The translations under genes were made by a program, and so were the position numbers. Shown piece after piece: positions 54,727-63,615 of a DNA stretch of 64,000 nt (position 1 is the first letter of the stretch; the number at the start of each line of letters is the position of its first letter). Under the pieces are notes generated by a model that worked only from the letters and a program-made list of their open reading frames with translations, was not told the origin of the DNA and did not search any database. Location of the stretch: assembly GCA_021817845.1 (NCBI GenBank), contig JAKAFW010000001.1, forward strand, positions 207,985 to 271,984. Direction: 5' to 3'. Origin of the DNA: FEN-1297 sp021817845. Lineage in GTDB: Bacteria > Bacteroidota > Ignavibacteria > Ignavibacteriales > Ignavibacteriaceae.

Positions 54727-55722
54727 TTACGGCAACTTTCTTAAAATCGTTTTTGATAAACCAATTTCAAGCAAAAGTAAAATAAATCCTGCTCCAAGCC
54801 ATCCGTAGAAAAGTTCTTCCGCATGACTATATGAGGTTACCTCTATTTTTGATTTTTCCAGTCTATCAATCTTATTATAAATTGCCTGCAGGGTGCGATT
54901 ATCGGTAGCTCTAAAATATTGTCCGCCGGTTATTTGCGCAATCTTTGTAAGAAGCCCTTCATCAATCTGTACCGGCATCATCTGGTATCTGATACCGAAA
55001 GGAGTTTGCACAGGATATGGAGCTTCGCCGTTTGTACCTACGCCGATTGTATAAACTCTTATTCCGAATGTTTTAGCAATATCTGCTGCAGTAAGCGGGT
55101 CAATTTCGCCCGCATTATTAACACCGTCTGTCAATAAAATAATAACTTTGCTTTTTGCCTTGCTGTCTTTCAGCCTGTTAACTGCGTCGGCAATTCCGTT
55201 CCCAATTGCCGTTCCGTCGGGTATCATTCCCGGCTCTACTTCGCTAAGAAGATGAAGCAGCACGGGGTAATCAACCGTAAGCGGGCATTGAGTAAAAGCA
55301 TCGTGAGAGAAAATAACTAAACCGATTCTATCCGAAGTTCTGCCCTTTATAAATTTTGCGATCACATTTTTAGCTGCTTCAACCCGGTTTGGTTTAAAAT
55401 CTTCTGATATCATACTTCCCGAAATATCAAGCGCCATTACGATATCAATTCCCTCCGTTGTAATATTCTCTCCTGAAGAATAATCTTGAGGGCGGGCAAG
55501 TGCCACAATAAACAATCCAACAGCTAATGTTCTAAGGACAAAAGGAAGGTGTCTTAATTTTTCTTTCCAGGTTACCGGAAATCCTTCAAATACTTTTATG
55601 GATGAAAAATTTATTGAAGGTTGATTTTGCCTCCCCTTAAACCAGTACCAAAAAATCATAATTGGGACTAATAAAAGAAAGAATAGAATCCACGGATAGG
55701 CAAAGGTTATATTACGGAACAT
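54727..55722 (-). CDS. batA: BatA: VWA-domain membrane protein
   Basis: 331 residues: N-terminal helix, second helix near 62-80, VWA domain with MIDAS DISGSM, DRIGLVIFSHDAFTQCPLTVDYPVL and ILLTDGVNNAGEIDP, and a C-terminal helix (GWLGAGFILLLLEIGL). The MIDAS is intact. It overlaps the upstream membrane protein gene by 11 bp. Part of the Bat operon linked to oxygen or envelope stress tolerance in Bacteroides and Leptospira. Confidence 0.94.
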   Translation of the reverse strand: MFRNITFAYPWILFFLLLVPIMIFWYWFKGRQNQPSINFSSIKVFEGFPVTWKEKLRHLPFVLRTLAVGLFIVALARPQDYSSGENITTEGIDIVMALDISGSMISEDFKPNRVEAAKNVIAKFIKGRTSDRIGLVIFSHDAFTQCPLTVDYPVLLHLLSEVEPGMIPDGTAIGNGIADAVNRLKDSKAKSKVIILLTDGVNNAGEIDPLTAADIAKTFGIRVYTIGVGTNGEAPYPVQTPFGIRYQMMPVQIDEGLLTKIAQITGGQYFRATDNRTLQAIYNKIDRLEKSKIEVTSYSHAEELFYGWLGAGFILLLLEIGLSKTILRKLP

Positions 55723-56665
55723 TTGCTACCTCCGGTTTTTCCTCTTTCTTTTCTGTCGGGATGGTTTTGTTTACAATCTCATAAGCTTGTTTTAGCATTT
55801 CTTCATTAACAGAATTTAGCGGAATAAATTTGGCAAACTTTACCATGTCGGCGTTGTTTAGGAAATCTATTGTAACATTCACAATAACTTCGGTATCGCT
55901 TCTGCGTTTTAAAAGTTCAAGTGCCTCTGAAGTAGTTAACTCCAATGCAGGTAGCTGATACCGCTTTTCAAAATAACGCCGGATAATTTCTGTTATGCTT
56001 GAGTGATATTCTTTTATAAATCCTCGCTGCCAAAGTTTTTTCTCTTCTAAATCATGCAATGAATTTAACGCAATTTCATGCGGAGTAAGTATGATAATTT
56101 TTTGAATTTCAGGTATAAGTGATCTCTTCTTGAGATAACGCCGGATTAGTAAGTAAGCAGCTAAAAGAATAATTATTCCGGCGAGAGCCCACAGCAAAAT
56201 CAATTTCCAATCAAGAGGAATTTTAATGGGAGCTTTAACGTCTTTTATTTTGCCGCCGGGATTGATTTTTAATGTGCTTACTAAAACCTGAACCGGGTTT
56301 GTCGACACGCTCTGAAATGCAGTGTCGCTGCTTCCTTTATATTGAATAGAAACCGGCGGAATTAAAACAAGGGCAGAATCATAACCGGATAAAATATATT
56401 TATATGTCGAAATAATTGCCCCGTTATTATCTGTATCAAATGAAGTATCTTTCTTTATTACAACAAGTGCGCCTATCGTATCTTGAATTGTAGGAGGAAT
56501 TATATTATCCTTTTTATCATGCTGAACTTGAATAGTAAAATTGATATAATCACCGACGAGGTAGTCTTTTTTATCGGTAGATGCGTTAGCAGTTACGGTT
56601 TGTCCAAAGGAACTGAATGAACTAAGTAAAAGTAAAATTATGGGGAAATATATTTTTCTTACCAT
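55712..56665 (-). CDS. Bat operon membrane protein (BatD-like/DUF4381-like)
   Basis: 317 residues: signal peptide (to SFG), an Ig-like N-terminal part similar in style to BatD (VTANASTDKKDYLVGDYINFTIQVQHDKKDNI in part), one membrane helix (LILLWALAGIIILLAAYLLI, about 155-175), then a cytoplasmic helical domain (EIALNSLHDLEEKKLWQRGFIKEYHSSITEIIRRYFEKRYQLPALELTTSEAL in part). It overlaps both the DUF58 gene (7 bp) and batA (11 bp), so it is tightly coupled. Exact family name uncertain. Confidence 0.8.
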   Translation of the reverse strand: MVRKIYFPIILLLLSSFSSFGQTVTANASTDKKDYLVGDYINFTIQVQHDKKDNIIPPTIQDTIGALVVIKKDTSFDTDNNGAIISTYKYILSGYDSALVLIPPVSIQYKGSSDTAFQSVSTNPVQVLVSTLKINPGGKIKDVKAPIKIPLDWKLILLWALAGIIILLAAYLLIRRYLKKRSLIPEIQKIIILTPHEIALNSLHDLEEKKLWQRGFIKEYHSSITEIIRRYFEKRYQLPALELTTSEALELLKRRSDTEVIVNVTIDFLNNADMVKFAKFIPLNSVNEEMLKQAYEIVNKTIPTEKKEEKPEVANVP

Positions 56666-57534
56666 CTTTTTTCACGCAGTCTGAAAAATTGCACAAGTGG
56701 TTTAATGTAGTTTTGTCCGGTTTGAATTTTTATGCTGTCAACCCTACTTGTCAAGAAAAGAGTTTTTTGTTGGGCAGATTTCTTTTCACGCATTTCTTTT
56801 AGTAAAAATTGATTAACAGGATTACTGGTGTCAATCCACCGCTCATGTCCGGTTTCGGCATCGGTAAACCTTATAACTCCTACCTTAGGAATATCTTCTT
56901 CGCGCTTGTCATTTAGAACAATCCCAATTAAATCATGCCTCTTTCCCACAACCCTAAGGATTTTTTCAAAACCCGAATCCATAAAATCCGAAAGAAGAAA
57001 AACTATGCTCCTTTTTTTGATGGCATTGTTCATATATTCTAAAGCACCCTTAAGATTAGTAGATTTTCCTTCGGGTTCAAAGGATAATACTTCACGGATA
57101 ATTCTTAGAACATGCTTATTTCCTTTTCTCGGCGGAACAAATTTCTCAATTTTATCTGTAAATAAAATTAATCCAACCTTGTCATTATTCTTCAATGCGG
57201 AGAATGCTAGGATGGCGCTTAACTCTGCTGCTACTTCCTGTTTTGTCTTTTCGGCAGAACCAAAATTTAAAGAACCGCTTAAATCAACCATCAAGATAAC
57301 GGTCAGTTCCCGCTCTTCTTCAAAGACTTTAATGAATGGATGTCCGAAACGTGCCGTAACATTCCAATCTATATTCCTTATGTCATCTCCAAATTGATAT
57401 TCGCGCACTTCGGAGAACTCCATTCCTCTTCCTTTAAATACTGAATGGTATTCACCCGAAAAAACTTGATTAACAAGTCCCTTGGTACGTATTTCGATTT
57501 GTCTAACTTGTTTTAATATTTCTTTGGTAAACAC
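56659..57534 (-). CDS. DUF58 domain protein
   Basis: 291 residues. The DUF58 signature is present: GRGMEFSEVREYQFGDDIRNIDWNVTARFGHPFIKVFEEERELTVILMVDLSGSL (in part), followed by a VWA-like fold with DLSGSLNFG and FLLSDFMDSG. Soluble. The usual partner of MoxR ATPases, encoded 60 bp upstream, in this operon type. Overlaps the following membrane protein gene. Confidence 0.93.
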   Translation of the reverse strand: MFTKEILKQVRQIEIRTKGLVNQVFSGEYHSVFKGRGMEFSEVREYQFGDDIRNIDWNVTARFGHPFIKVFEEERELTVILMVDLSGSLNFGSAEKTKQEVAAELSAILAFSALKNNDKVGLILFTDKIEKFVPPRKGNKHVLRIIREVLSFEPEGKSTNLKGALEYMNNAIKKRSIVFLLSDFMDSGFEKILRVVGKRHDLIGIVLNDKREEDIPKVGVIRFTDAETGHERWIDTSNPVNQFLLKEMREKKSAQQKTLFLTSRVDSIKIQTGQNYIKPLVQFFRLREKRW

Positions 57535-57594
57535 AGTTTAAGCACTTTTTAATTTTTGATATTTGTTGTTTCGCTTTTTGCCTTTGAACTTTAT

Positions 57595-58578
57595 TTATGG
57601 TACTTCAACTTTATTCAAAATTTCTTGAATAACATTTTCTGAAGTTAATTCTTCAGCTTCCGCTTCGTATGTAACGGCGATTCTATGACGCAAGACATCA
57701 AGGCAAATGCCTCTAACGTCTTCGGGGATTACATATCCTCTCCTCTTAATAAATGCCATCGCCTTAGCGCCAAGTGCTAAATTAATAGTGGCTCTGGGCG
57801 ATGCTCCGTAGCTTATCAAATCACTTAATTTTTCTAAGCCGAAATCTTTCGGCGAACGGGAAGCAAAAACTATATCCAGAATATATTTTTCAATCTTCTC
57901 ATCAACATAAATTTCATGAATTAAGTTTCGTGCATTAAGTATATCTGCTGGAGAAATTACCGGTTGTACAAGATTCTCAATACCGTCAACATTTTGCTTC
58001 ATAATTTTCAATTCTTCTTCGCGAGTTGGATACGATATTTTTATCTTCAACATAAATCTATCTACCTGCGCTTCAGGAAGTGGATAGGTGCCTTCTTGTT
58101 CAATGGGGTTTTGCGTCGCAAGTACAAGGAAAGGTTCTTCCAGTTTGAATGTCTGGTCGCCTATAGTTATTTGTCGTTCCTGCATGGCTTCAAGTAAAGC
58201 GCTTTGAACTTTTGCGGGAGCGCGGTTTATTTCATCCGCTAAAATAAAGTTTGAAAAGATTGGTCCCTTACGAATGAAAAAATTCCCGTCTTTCTGATTA
58301 TATATCATCGTTCCGATTAAATCTGCGGGAAGTAAATCGGGAGTAAATTGTATCCTTTGATATTTTGCTTTCATTGCCGAAGCAAGTGTCTTTATAGCAA
58401 GTGTCTTTGCAAGACCGGGTACACCTTCAAGAAGTATATGACCGTTGCCCAACAATCCTACAATTAATCTTTCAACCATTTGTTTTTGTCCGACAATTAC
58501 CTTGCTGATTTCATTCATCAGCAAATCCACAAAGGCGCTCTCCTGTTTTATTTTCTCATTTAATGCAGCAATATCCAA
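57595..58578 (-). CDS. moxR: MoxR family AAA+ ATPase
   Basis: 327 residues. Walker A GVPGLAKT (Ala-Lys form usual for MoxR), Walker B FILADEINRAPAKVQSALLEAMQERQIT, sensor 1 LATQNPIEQEGTYPLPEAQVDRFMLK, lid domain ISYGASPRATINLALGAKAMA. A chaperone-like ATPase thought to mature or insert metal into VWA proteins, here most likely BatA/BatB. First gene of the leftward Bat operon; the 110 bp upstream should hold its promoter. Confidence 0.95.
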   Translation of the reverse strand: MDIAALNEKIKQESAFVDLLMNEISKVIVGQKQMVERLIVGLLGNGHILLEGVPGLAKTLAIKTLASAMKAKYQRIQFTPDLLPADLIGTMIYNQKDGNFFIRKGPIFSNFILADEINRAPAKVQSALLEAMQERQITIGDQTFKLEEPFLVLATQNPIEQEGTYPLPEAQVDRFMLKIKISYPTREEELKIMKQNVDGIENLVQPVISPADILNARNLIHEIYVDEKIEKYILDIVFASRSPKDFGLEKLSDLISYGASPRATINLALGAKAMAFIKRRGYVIPEDVRGICLDVLRHRIAVTYEAEAEELTSENVIQEILNKVEVP

Positions 58579-58688
58579 TGTATACCTCTTAAATTTTTTT
58601 TAATTGTTTTACTTATTAGAAAAGTAATGAGATTAGACGCATGACAAATTAAAAAGGTTGCGTTTCTTTTGCAAGGCAAAGAATGTTG

Positions 58689-59861
58689 TTATAGCACTCT
58701 AAAAACTGCAAACTTTAGATAAACCGTCTCCGGCATTGCCGGAATTACCGGATGGTCAGTTGATGCGCCATTATAATTTATCAACTGGATTCTCTTCTGA
58801 AGCTTCACAGCCGCGCTATTTACTATCTGAATGAATTCTTCTTTTTCAAGATGATGCGAGCAAGATGAAGTAACTAAGATTCCGTTGTTAGAGACAAGTT
58901 GAAGCGCCATCCGGTTTAATTTCTCATAGCCTTTTTTTGCTGTAGAAAGAGTTTTCTTGCTTTTTGCAAACGCCGGAGGGTCAATCATTACAACGTCAAA
59001 CTTTTTGCCTTCAGGTAGCAATTTTCCCATGTAATCAAAAACATCACTTACAACAAATTCCGCTTGATTGACAAGATTGTTAAGTTCAAAATTAGATTTT
59101 GCGTTTTCAATTTCTGATGCCGATGAATCAACAAAGGTCACGGATGAAGCTCCGGCTTTTGCTGCATGGAGCCCGAATCCTCCTGAATTACAAAAAGCGT
59201 CAAGGACAGTTTTTCCGTTAACAAACTTTTCGATGAAGAATCTGTTGTCGTTCTGATCAAAATAGAAACCTGTTTTATGGCTCTTTTGAAAATCAATTCT
59301 AAATTTGATAGACCCGTCGTCAATAATTTCACTTGTCGATTCACCTAAAAATATTTCATCAGCTTCGGGTAAGCCTTCAAGCGTCCGGAAGTAGGTTTCA
59401 TTCTTTGTGAAAATATTTTTTGCGTTAAAATCATTTTGCAGCACTGAAATTACTGCGGCAATATTTTTTTGCATACCCGCTGAATAAATCTGCAAAACAA
59501 ATGTATCGTTGTATTTGTCAATAATTAGACCGGGCATTAAATCACTTTCGCTAAAGATAAGTCTGAATGAATTCCTTTCCGGATAAAATAATTTTCTTAG
59601 CGCAAAAGCGTCTTTAATTTTGATTTCTACAAATTCACGGAAATTGTCAATTTGCGCCTTGTCTAAAAGCCTGACTGCAATCAGCGAATTTTTGTTATAA
59701 AAACCTGTACCGATAAAATTATTTCGCGCATCAAAGATTTCTACTAAATCACCATTGTCTGCCGTTCCTTCCAATTTCTCAATTTCATTGCTGAAAATCC
59801 ATAAATGTCCGGCATTAATTCTTCTCTCTTCATTTTTCCTTAAAAATATTTTAGGTTTCAT
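58689..59861 (-). CDS. Class I rRNA methyltransferase (RlmI-like)
   Basis: 390 residues: N-terminal PUA domain (FLRKNEERRINAGHLWIFSNEIEKL), central EEHEE-like region, C-terminal SAM domain with VLDAFCNSGGFGLHAAKAGASSVTFVDSS, VVMIDPPAFAKSKKTLSTAKKGYEKLNRMAL and TSSCSHHL with the catalytic Cys. Matches RlmI-type 23S rRNA m5C methyltransferases; the exact target base is not proven. Transcribed leftward, apart from the Bat operon by 110 bp. Confidence 0.92.
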   Translation of the reverse strand: MKPKIFLRKNEERRINAGHLWIFSNEIEKLEGTADNGDLVEIFDARNNFIGTGFYNKNSLIAVRLLDKAQIDNFREFVEIKIKDAFALRKLFYPERNSFRLIFSESDLMPGLIIDKYNDTFVLQIYSAGMQKNIAAVISVLQNDFNAKNIFTKNETYFRTLEGLPEADEIFLGESTSEIIDDGSIKFRIDFQKSHKTGFYFDQNDNRFFIEKFVNGKTVLDAFCNSGGFGLHAAKAGASSVTFVDSSASEIENAKSNFELNNLVNQAEFVVSDVFDYMGKLLPEGKKFDVVMIDPPAFAKSKKTLSTAKKGYEKLNRMALQLVSNNGILVTSSCSHHLEKEEFIQIVNSAAVKLQKRIQLINYNGASTDHPVIPAMPETVYLKFAVFRVL

Positions 59862-59930
59862 TTTCTTTCTACCATGTTTTTAGTAACATATTAAATTCTT
59901 AATTTGTGAAATAAAAATACCGAATATAAA

Positions 59931-61046
59931 ATGAAAAGAATAATCCTTCTGATATGCGTGTGTTTTCCATCCTTTTACACTCCAGCACAAAATAATCCTG
60001 TTAATCAAGATACTTCCCGGTTTGTAAATTATAGCGCAAAAATTTTATGGGTCAAAGATATTGGCGATTCGCTTTCGGCATTAGTCTCGAAACCGGACAA
60101 TAGGATTTTTGTCGCCGCTAAATACGGTAAAATATTTTGTTTCGACTTCAGCGGAAAGCTTATCTGGACGCACGATGTTAAACGAAGTATTTTAGGCAAT
60201 CCCATAGATAGCAACGGTAACCTGATAATATCAACACTATCCGGCGACTTAATTTCTCTTAATGATTCTACCGGAGAAGTAATCCAATCCATCGGTCTTG
60301 ATGATTCGCTGACATCCCCGCTAATAGAAATTTCTACTCCTTATAACGGACAGCAGACCGAGGCTGTTTTAGTAGGCTCAGCAAAAGGCGTCGTTTATTG
60401 TTATGATATAAATTCATTTGAAATGATTTGGGAAAATCATTCGGCTACCGGGAAAATTATGTCAAAGCCGCTTGCTCTTGATAACAAAATTATTTTTACA
60501 TCAAACGACGGCTTCCTTTACTGCATTGATTCAAGAAGTGGCATGTTAATATGGAAGTGGACTGATCCTAAAAATAAAAATATTTCTTTGGCTGATTGCT
60601 CTCCGGTCTCCGATGGAAGAAATGTTTTTGTCTGCTCGCCTCACAATTTCCTTTATTCAATCGACCTTATGCTTGGTAGAACTAAATGGTTAAATGATTA
60701 TTATGATTGTAATTCATCACTGATGATTTCGGATAACAAAAAGCTTTTATTTGTAAAAAGCCTAATGGGTAACTTTTATATTGTCTCAGCAATTAACGGG
60801 AGGCTATTCAGGAAATTGGATATGGATTTTGGGGAAGATTCAACAAAAAATGCCTTCTTGGAATGGAAAGACAATGTATTATTCAGCGCAGGGAACGGAA
60901 AAGTTTATCTTGTCGAAAATGATTTTAATTGGAAGCCTCTTTTCTTTTTGAGCGACGGAGTGGTTCAAAATATTGTCCATTTAAAGGACGATACTTTTGT
61001 GGCGCCAAGTGTCTCCGGAAGAGTTGTGGAATTTAAGTTGAAATAA
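59931..61046 (+). CDS. PQQ-like beta-propeller repeat protein
   Basis: 371 residues with a signal peptide (MKRIILLICVCFPSFYTPAQ). Repeats of ~40 residues with the pattern G.(I/V/L)YC.D..SG..IW.W (GKIFCFDFSGKLIWTHDV, GVVYCYDINSFEMIWEN, GFLYCIDSRSGMLIWKW, NFLYSIDLMLGRTKWLN) make a PQQ-like/YncE/BamB-type propeller. No catalytic residues for a dehydrogenase are visible. Probably a periplasmic or lipid-free scaffold protein; divergent from the RlmI-like gene. Confidence 0.85.
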   Translation: MKRIILLICVCFPSFYTPAQNNPVNQDTSRFVNYSAKILWVKDIGDSLSALVSKPDNRIFVAAKYGKIFCFDFSGKLIWTHDVKRSILGNPIDSNGNLIISTLSGDLISLNDSTGEVIQSIGLDDSLTSPLIEISTPYNGQQTEAVLVGSAKGVVYCYDINSFEMIWENHSATGKIMSKPLALDNKIIFTSNDGFLYCIDSRSGMLIWKWTDPKNKNISLADCSPVSDGRNVFVCSPHNFLYSIDLMLGRTKWLNDYYDCNSSLMISDNKKLLFVKSLMGNFYIVSAINGRLFRKLDMDFGEDSTKNAFLEWKDNVLFSAGNGKVYLVENDFNWKPLFFLSDGVVQNIVHLKDDTFVAPSVSGRVVEFKLK

Positions 61047-61092
61047 TGTTTTTTTGACCGGTAATTGTTTATTCGTCCAATGAGACCGTGTC

Positions 61093-61239
61093 ATTTTTGT
61101 CACACTATTTTTTCTGCAATATTTAGGTGAGATTTATAGGCTTGGTGGAGGCTTGTCATAGGCTTGTTAGAGGCCTGGTAGAAATGGGGAAAATTTAGGT
61201 AAAAAACATAGGGAAAAAAGACTAAGGTGTGACAAAAAT
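61093..61239. repeat. 147-bp element with 13-bp inverted repeats and internal GGCTTG array
   Basis: ATTTTTGTCACAC (61093-61105) and GTGTGACAAAAAT (61227-61239) are perfect inverted repeats. Inside, 61138-61183 has four imperfect copies of AGGCTTGGTGG/AGGCTTGTCAT about 11-12 bp apart. Non-coding; it may be a small mobile repeat. Confidence 0.55.
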
Positions 61240-61476
61240 GGTCATATCCCTAAGTAGATGTAAAGTGGAAATTATTTATTCCACTATTAAACCTCCCGAT
61301 CCGAATATTGTTGGGATCCCTTAATAAAGTGACGAGTGGCGAGGGGGCAGAATGACAATTATCAGTGATCAGGATGGGAGGGGAATGACGATTGGGAAAA
61401 AATTACTAATTTTATGGTTATCTGATTGGCTTATTAGTAATTTAAGTTGAACGCTAGTTTTTATTTAGGTATTAAA

Positions 61477-61581
61477 AACCGTTGAAACGGTTAATAAAAA
61501 AGGATTTATGTTAAGCAACCCACGACTTGAAGTCGTGGGCTACTTGTTCGAATAATTATAAATCAGCCGTTTTAAAAGGCT
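61477..61581. repeat. Three-hairpin (REP-like) cluster
   Basis: AACCGTT/AACGGTT (61477-61492), CCCACGACTT/AAGTCGTGGG (61519-61539, perfect 10-bp arms around one base) and AGCC/GGCT (61565-61581). Strings of such hairpins resemble REP-type sequences handled by RAYT transposases in other bacteria; no transposase gene is in the window. Confidence 0.5.
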
Positions 61582-61635
61582 TAAATTTAACAGCGGTCAA
61601 CTTGACTAATTAAAAACATTTTTTTGGAGTAAGAC

Positions 61636-62523
61636 ATGAATTCAAAGGTTCATTTATTTCTGATTGCAATCGTTCTCTGTCTTGCGGTTAATGTGTATCC
61701 ACAAGTCTCAAGAGGATTTGTAAAAGAAGGGTTAACAATTCAAAGTAAGATTTTGGGAAAAGATGTACGTTATACAATATACCTTCCCTATGATTATGAA
61801 ACATCAAATCGTTATTATCCGGTAGTATATTTACTCCACGGCTTTACCGATAACGATATTGCCTGGATCCAGTTTGGTGAAGCAAATATGATTGCCGACG
61901 AAGGAATTGCAAATAGGGAAATCCCTGCAATGATTCTGGTAATGCCCGACGGGGGCGTATCCTGGTACGTAAATAATTATAATGACTCTGTACGATACGA
62001 AGATTTCTTCTTTAAGGAATTCATTCCTTACATTGAATCACATTACAGAATACTTTCAGAAAAAAGATTTAGAGCAATTGCAGGGCTCTCAATGGGAGGT
62101 TACGGCTCTTTGGTTTTAGCTTTAAAACATCCAGATATGTTTGCGTCATGCGTCGCCTTTAGCGCCGGAGTTTTTACCGATAAAGAAATTATTGATATGA
62201 AAGACGATATGTGGAAAAATCTTCTTGGTGTTGTCTTTGGACCTACTCTAAAAGGTGAAGATAGAATTACTCAACAATTCAAAGATAACGATCCACTTTA
62301 TTTATTTAATACACTCGATATAAATAAAATTAAAAGCGTCAGATACTATCTCGATTGCGGAGACGACGACTTTTTATACAAAGGCAATTCTGCTTTACAT
62401 GTTCTTTTAAGAGACTTGAATATACCTCACGAATATAGAGTGCGGGACGGGGGACATTCTTGGACTTACTGGAGAAGCGGATTGCTGAATGGATTAAAAT
62501 TCATAGGGACAACTTTCCATTAA
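61636..62523 (+). CDS. Secreted esterase (FrmB/S-formylglutathione hydrolase-like family)
   Basis: 295 residues with a signal peptide (MNSKVHLFLIAIVLCLAVNVYPQ). Alpha/beta hydrolase of the esterase D type: YPVVYLLHGFTDNDIAWIQ, nucleophile elbow AGLSMGGYGSLVLAL, Asp in YYLDCGDDDFLY, His in RVRDGGHSWTYWRSGL. Such exported enzymes hydrolyse acetyl, feruloyl or similar esters; the substrate is unknown. GGAG is placed before the ATG. The aldo/keto reductase follows after 85 bp, same direction. Confidence 0.92.
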   Translation: MNSKVHLFLIAIVLCLAVNVYPQVSRGFVKEGLTIQSKILGKDVRYTIYLPYDYETSNRYYPVVYLLHGFTDNDIAWIQFGEANMIADEGIANREIPAMILVMPDGGVSWYVNNYNDSVRYEDFFFKEFIPYIESHYRILSEKRFRAIAGLSMGGYGSLVLALKHPDMFASCVAFSAGVFTDKEIIDMKDDMWKNLLGVVFGPTLKGEDRITQQFKDNDPLYLFNTLDINKIKSVRYYLDCGDDDFLYKGNSALHVLLRDLNIPHEYRVRDGGHSWTYWRSGLLNGLKFIGTTFH

Positions 62524-62608
62524 AGAAAAATTTATTTTACGAAGCGCTACCAAAAATAATTACAGTTTTTTACCTAATATTTATTAACAATTATGAGGAA
62601 TTCAAAAA

Positions 62609-63598
62609 ATGTATTTAGCTGACAATAACAGATACAAGAATATGAGATATAATCGATGCGGCAGAAGCGGGATAATGCTTCCAGCAATATCATTAGGGCT
62701 ATGGCATAACTTCGGAGGAGTAGATGTTTTGGAAAACTCACGCGCAATGATAAGGCATGCTTTCGACATAGGAATAACTCATTTCGATCTGGCAAATAAT
62801 TACGGACCTCCTTATGGCTCTGCTGAAGAAACGATGGGATATGTTTTAAGACATGATCTTTCTTCTTATCGTGATGAACTGATCATTTCCTCTAAAGCAG
62901 GGTATGATATGTGGCCCGGACCATACGGAAATTGGGGTTCGAGGAAATATCTTATTGCAAGTCTCGATCAGAGCTTGAAGCGAATGGGTCTGGAATATGT
63001 CGACATTTTTTATCATCACCGCCCTGATCCCGATACACCGCTTGAAGAAACAATGGGTGCATTACATGATATTATTAAGAGCGGTAAGGCAATTTATGTA
63101 GGAATCTCGAATTATCCAGCGGAGTTGACAAAAAAAGCCTCGGAAATATTAACTTCAATGGGGATTCATTGCCTCATCCATCAGCCTAAATACAGTATGT
63201 TTGAACGATGGATTGAGGATGGATTGTTAAAAGTATTAAGAGAGGAAGGAATCGGCAGTATAGTCTTTTCGCCTCTTGCTCAAGGCTTGTTGACAGATAA
63301 ATATTTAAAAGGTATTCCTTCTGATTCAAGAGCAGCAAAACCAACTGGCTTCTTAAGACCGGAGCAGGTGACGAATGAAAAGATTAAAAAAATAAGTAAG
63401 CTGAATAATATGGCTATAGATCGCGGTCAGTCGTTAGCCCAAATGTCACTTGCCTGGGTATTAAGGCATAATGAAGTTACATCCGCTTTAATCGGAGCCA
63501 GCAAAGTCGAGCAAATTGATGATGCGGTGAAGGCGTTGAACAATTTGTCTTTTTCACAAGTCGAGCTAAAACAAATAGATGATATCCTTGCTGTTTAA
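62609..63598 (+). CDS. Aldo/keto reductase (YghZ/Gpr-like)
   Basis: 329 residues. MRYNRCGRSGIMLPAISLGLWHNFGG, catalytic Asp/Tyr in HFDLANNYGPPYGSAEETMG, Lys in IISSKAGYDMWPGPYG, His in DIFYHHRPDPDTPLEETMGAL, NADP site LIGASKVEQIDDAV. The AEET and WPGPYG motifs match the L-glyceraldehyde-3-phosphate reductase/YghZ group. Another ATG at 62642 is possible, but GAGGA 9-13 bp upstream supports 62609. Its TAA stop is the first three bases of a solo MITE-like end. Confidence 0.92.
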   Translation: MYLADNNRYKNMRYNRCGRSGIMLPAISLGLWHNFGGVDVLENSRAMIRHAFDIGITHFDLANNYGPPYGSAEETMGYVLRHDLSSYRDELIISSKAGYDMWPGPYGNWGSRKYLIASLDQSLKRMGLEYVDIFYHHRPDPDTPLEETMGALHDIIKSGKAIYVGISNYPAELTKKASEILTSMGIHCLIHQPKYSMFERWIEDGLLKVLREEGIGSIVFSPLAQGLLTDKYLKGIPSDSRAAKPTGFLRPEQVTNEKIKKISKLNNMAIDRGQSLAQMSLAWVLRHNEVTSALIGASKVEQIDDAVKALNNLSFSQVELKQIDDILAV

Positions 63599-63615
63599 GG
63601 GCACCTCTAATAATT
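63596..63615 (+). mobile_element. Solo left end of the MITE-like repeat family
   Basis: TAAGGGCACCTCTAATAATT matches the left terminal repeat at 45006-45025 in 17 of 20 positions. No right end follows before the window closes. It supplies the stop codon of the aldo/keto reductase. Confidence 0.6.

Larger units (their letters stand above)
61047..61635. other. Gene-free region with two repeat clusters
   Basis: Holds an inverted-repeat element (61093-61239) and a hairpin cluster (61477-61581), described separately. Between them (61240-61476) nothing was recognised. The esterase promoter should lie in the last ~50 bp; TTGGAG at 61624 is its ribosome site. Confidence 0.6.
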
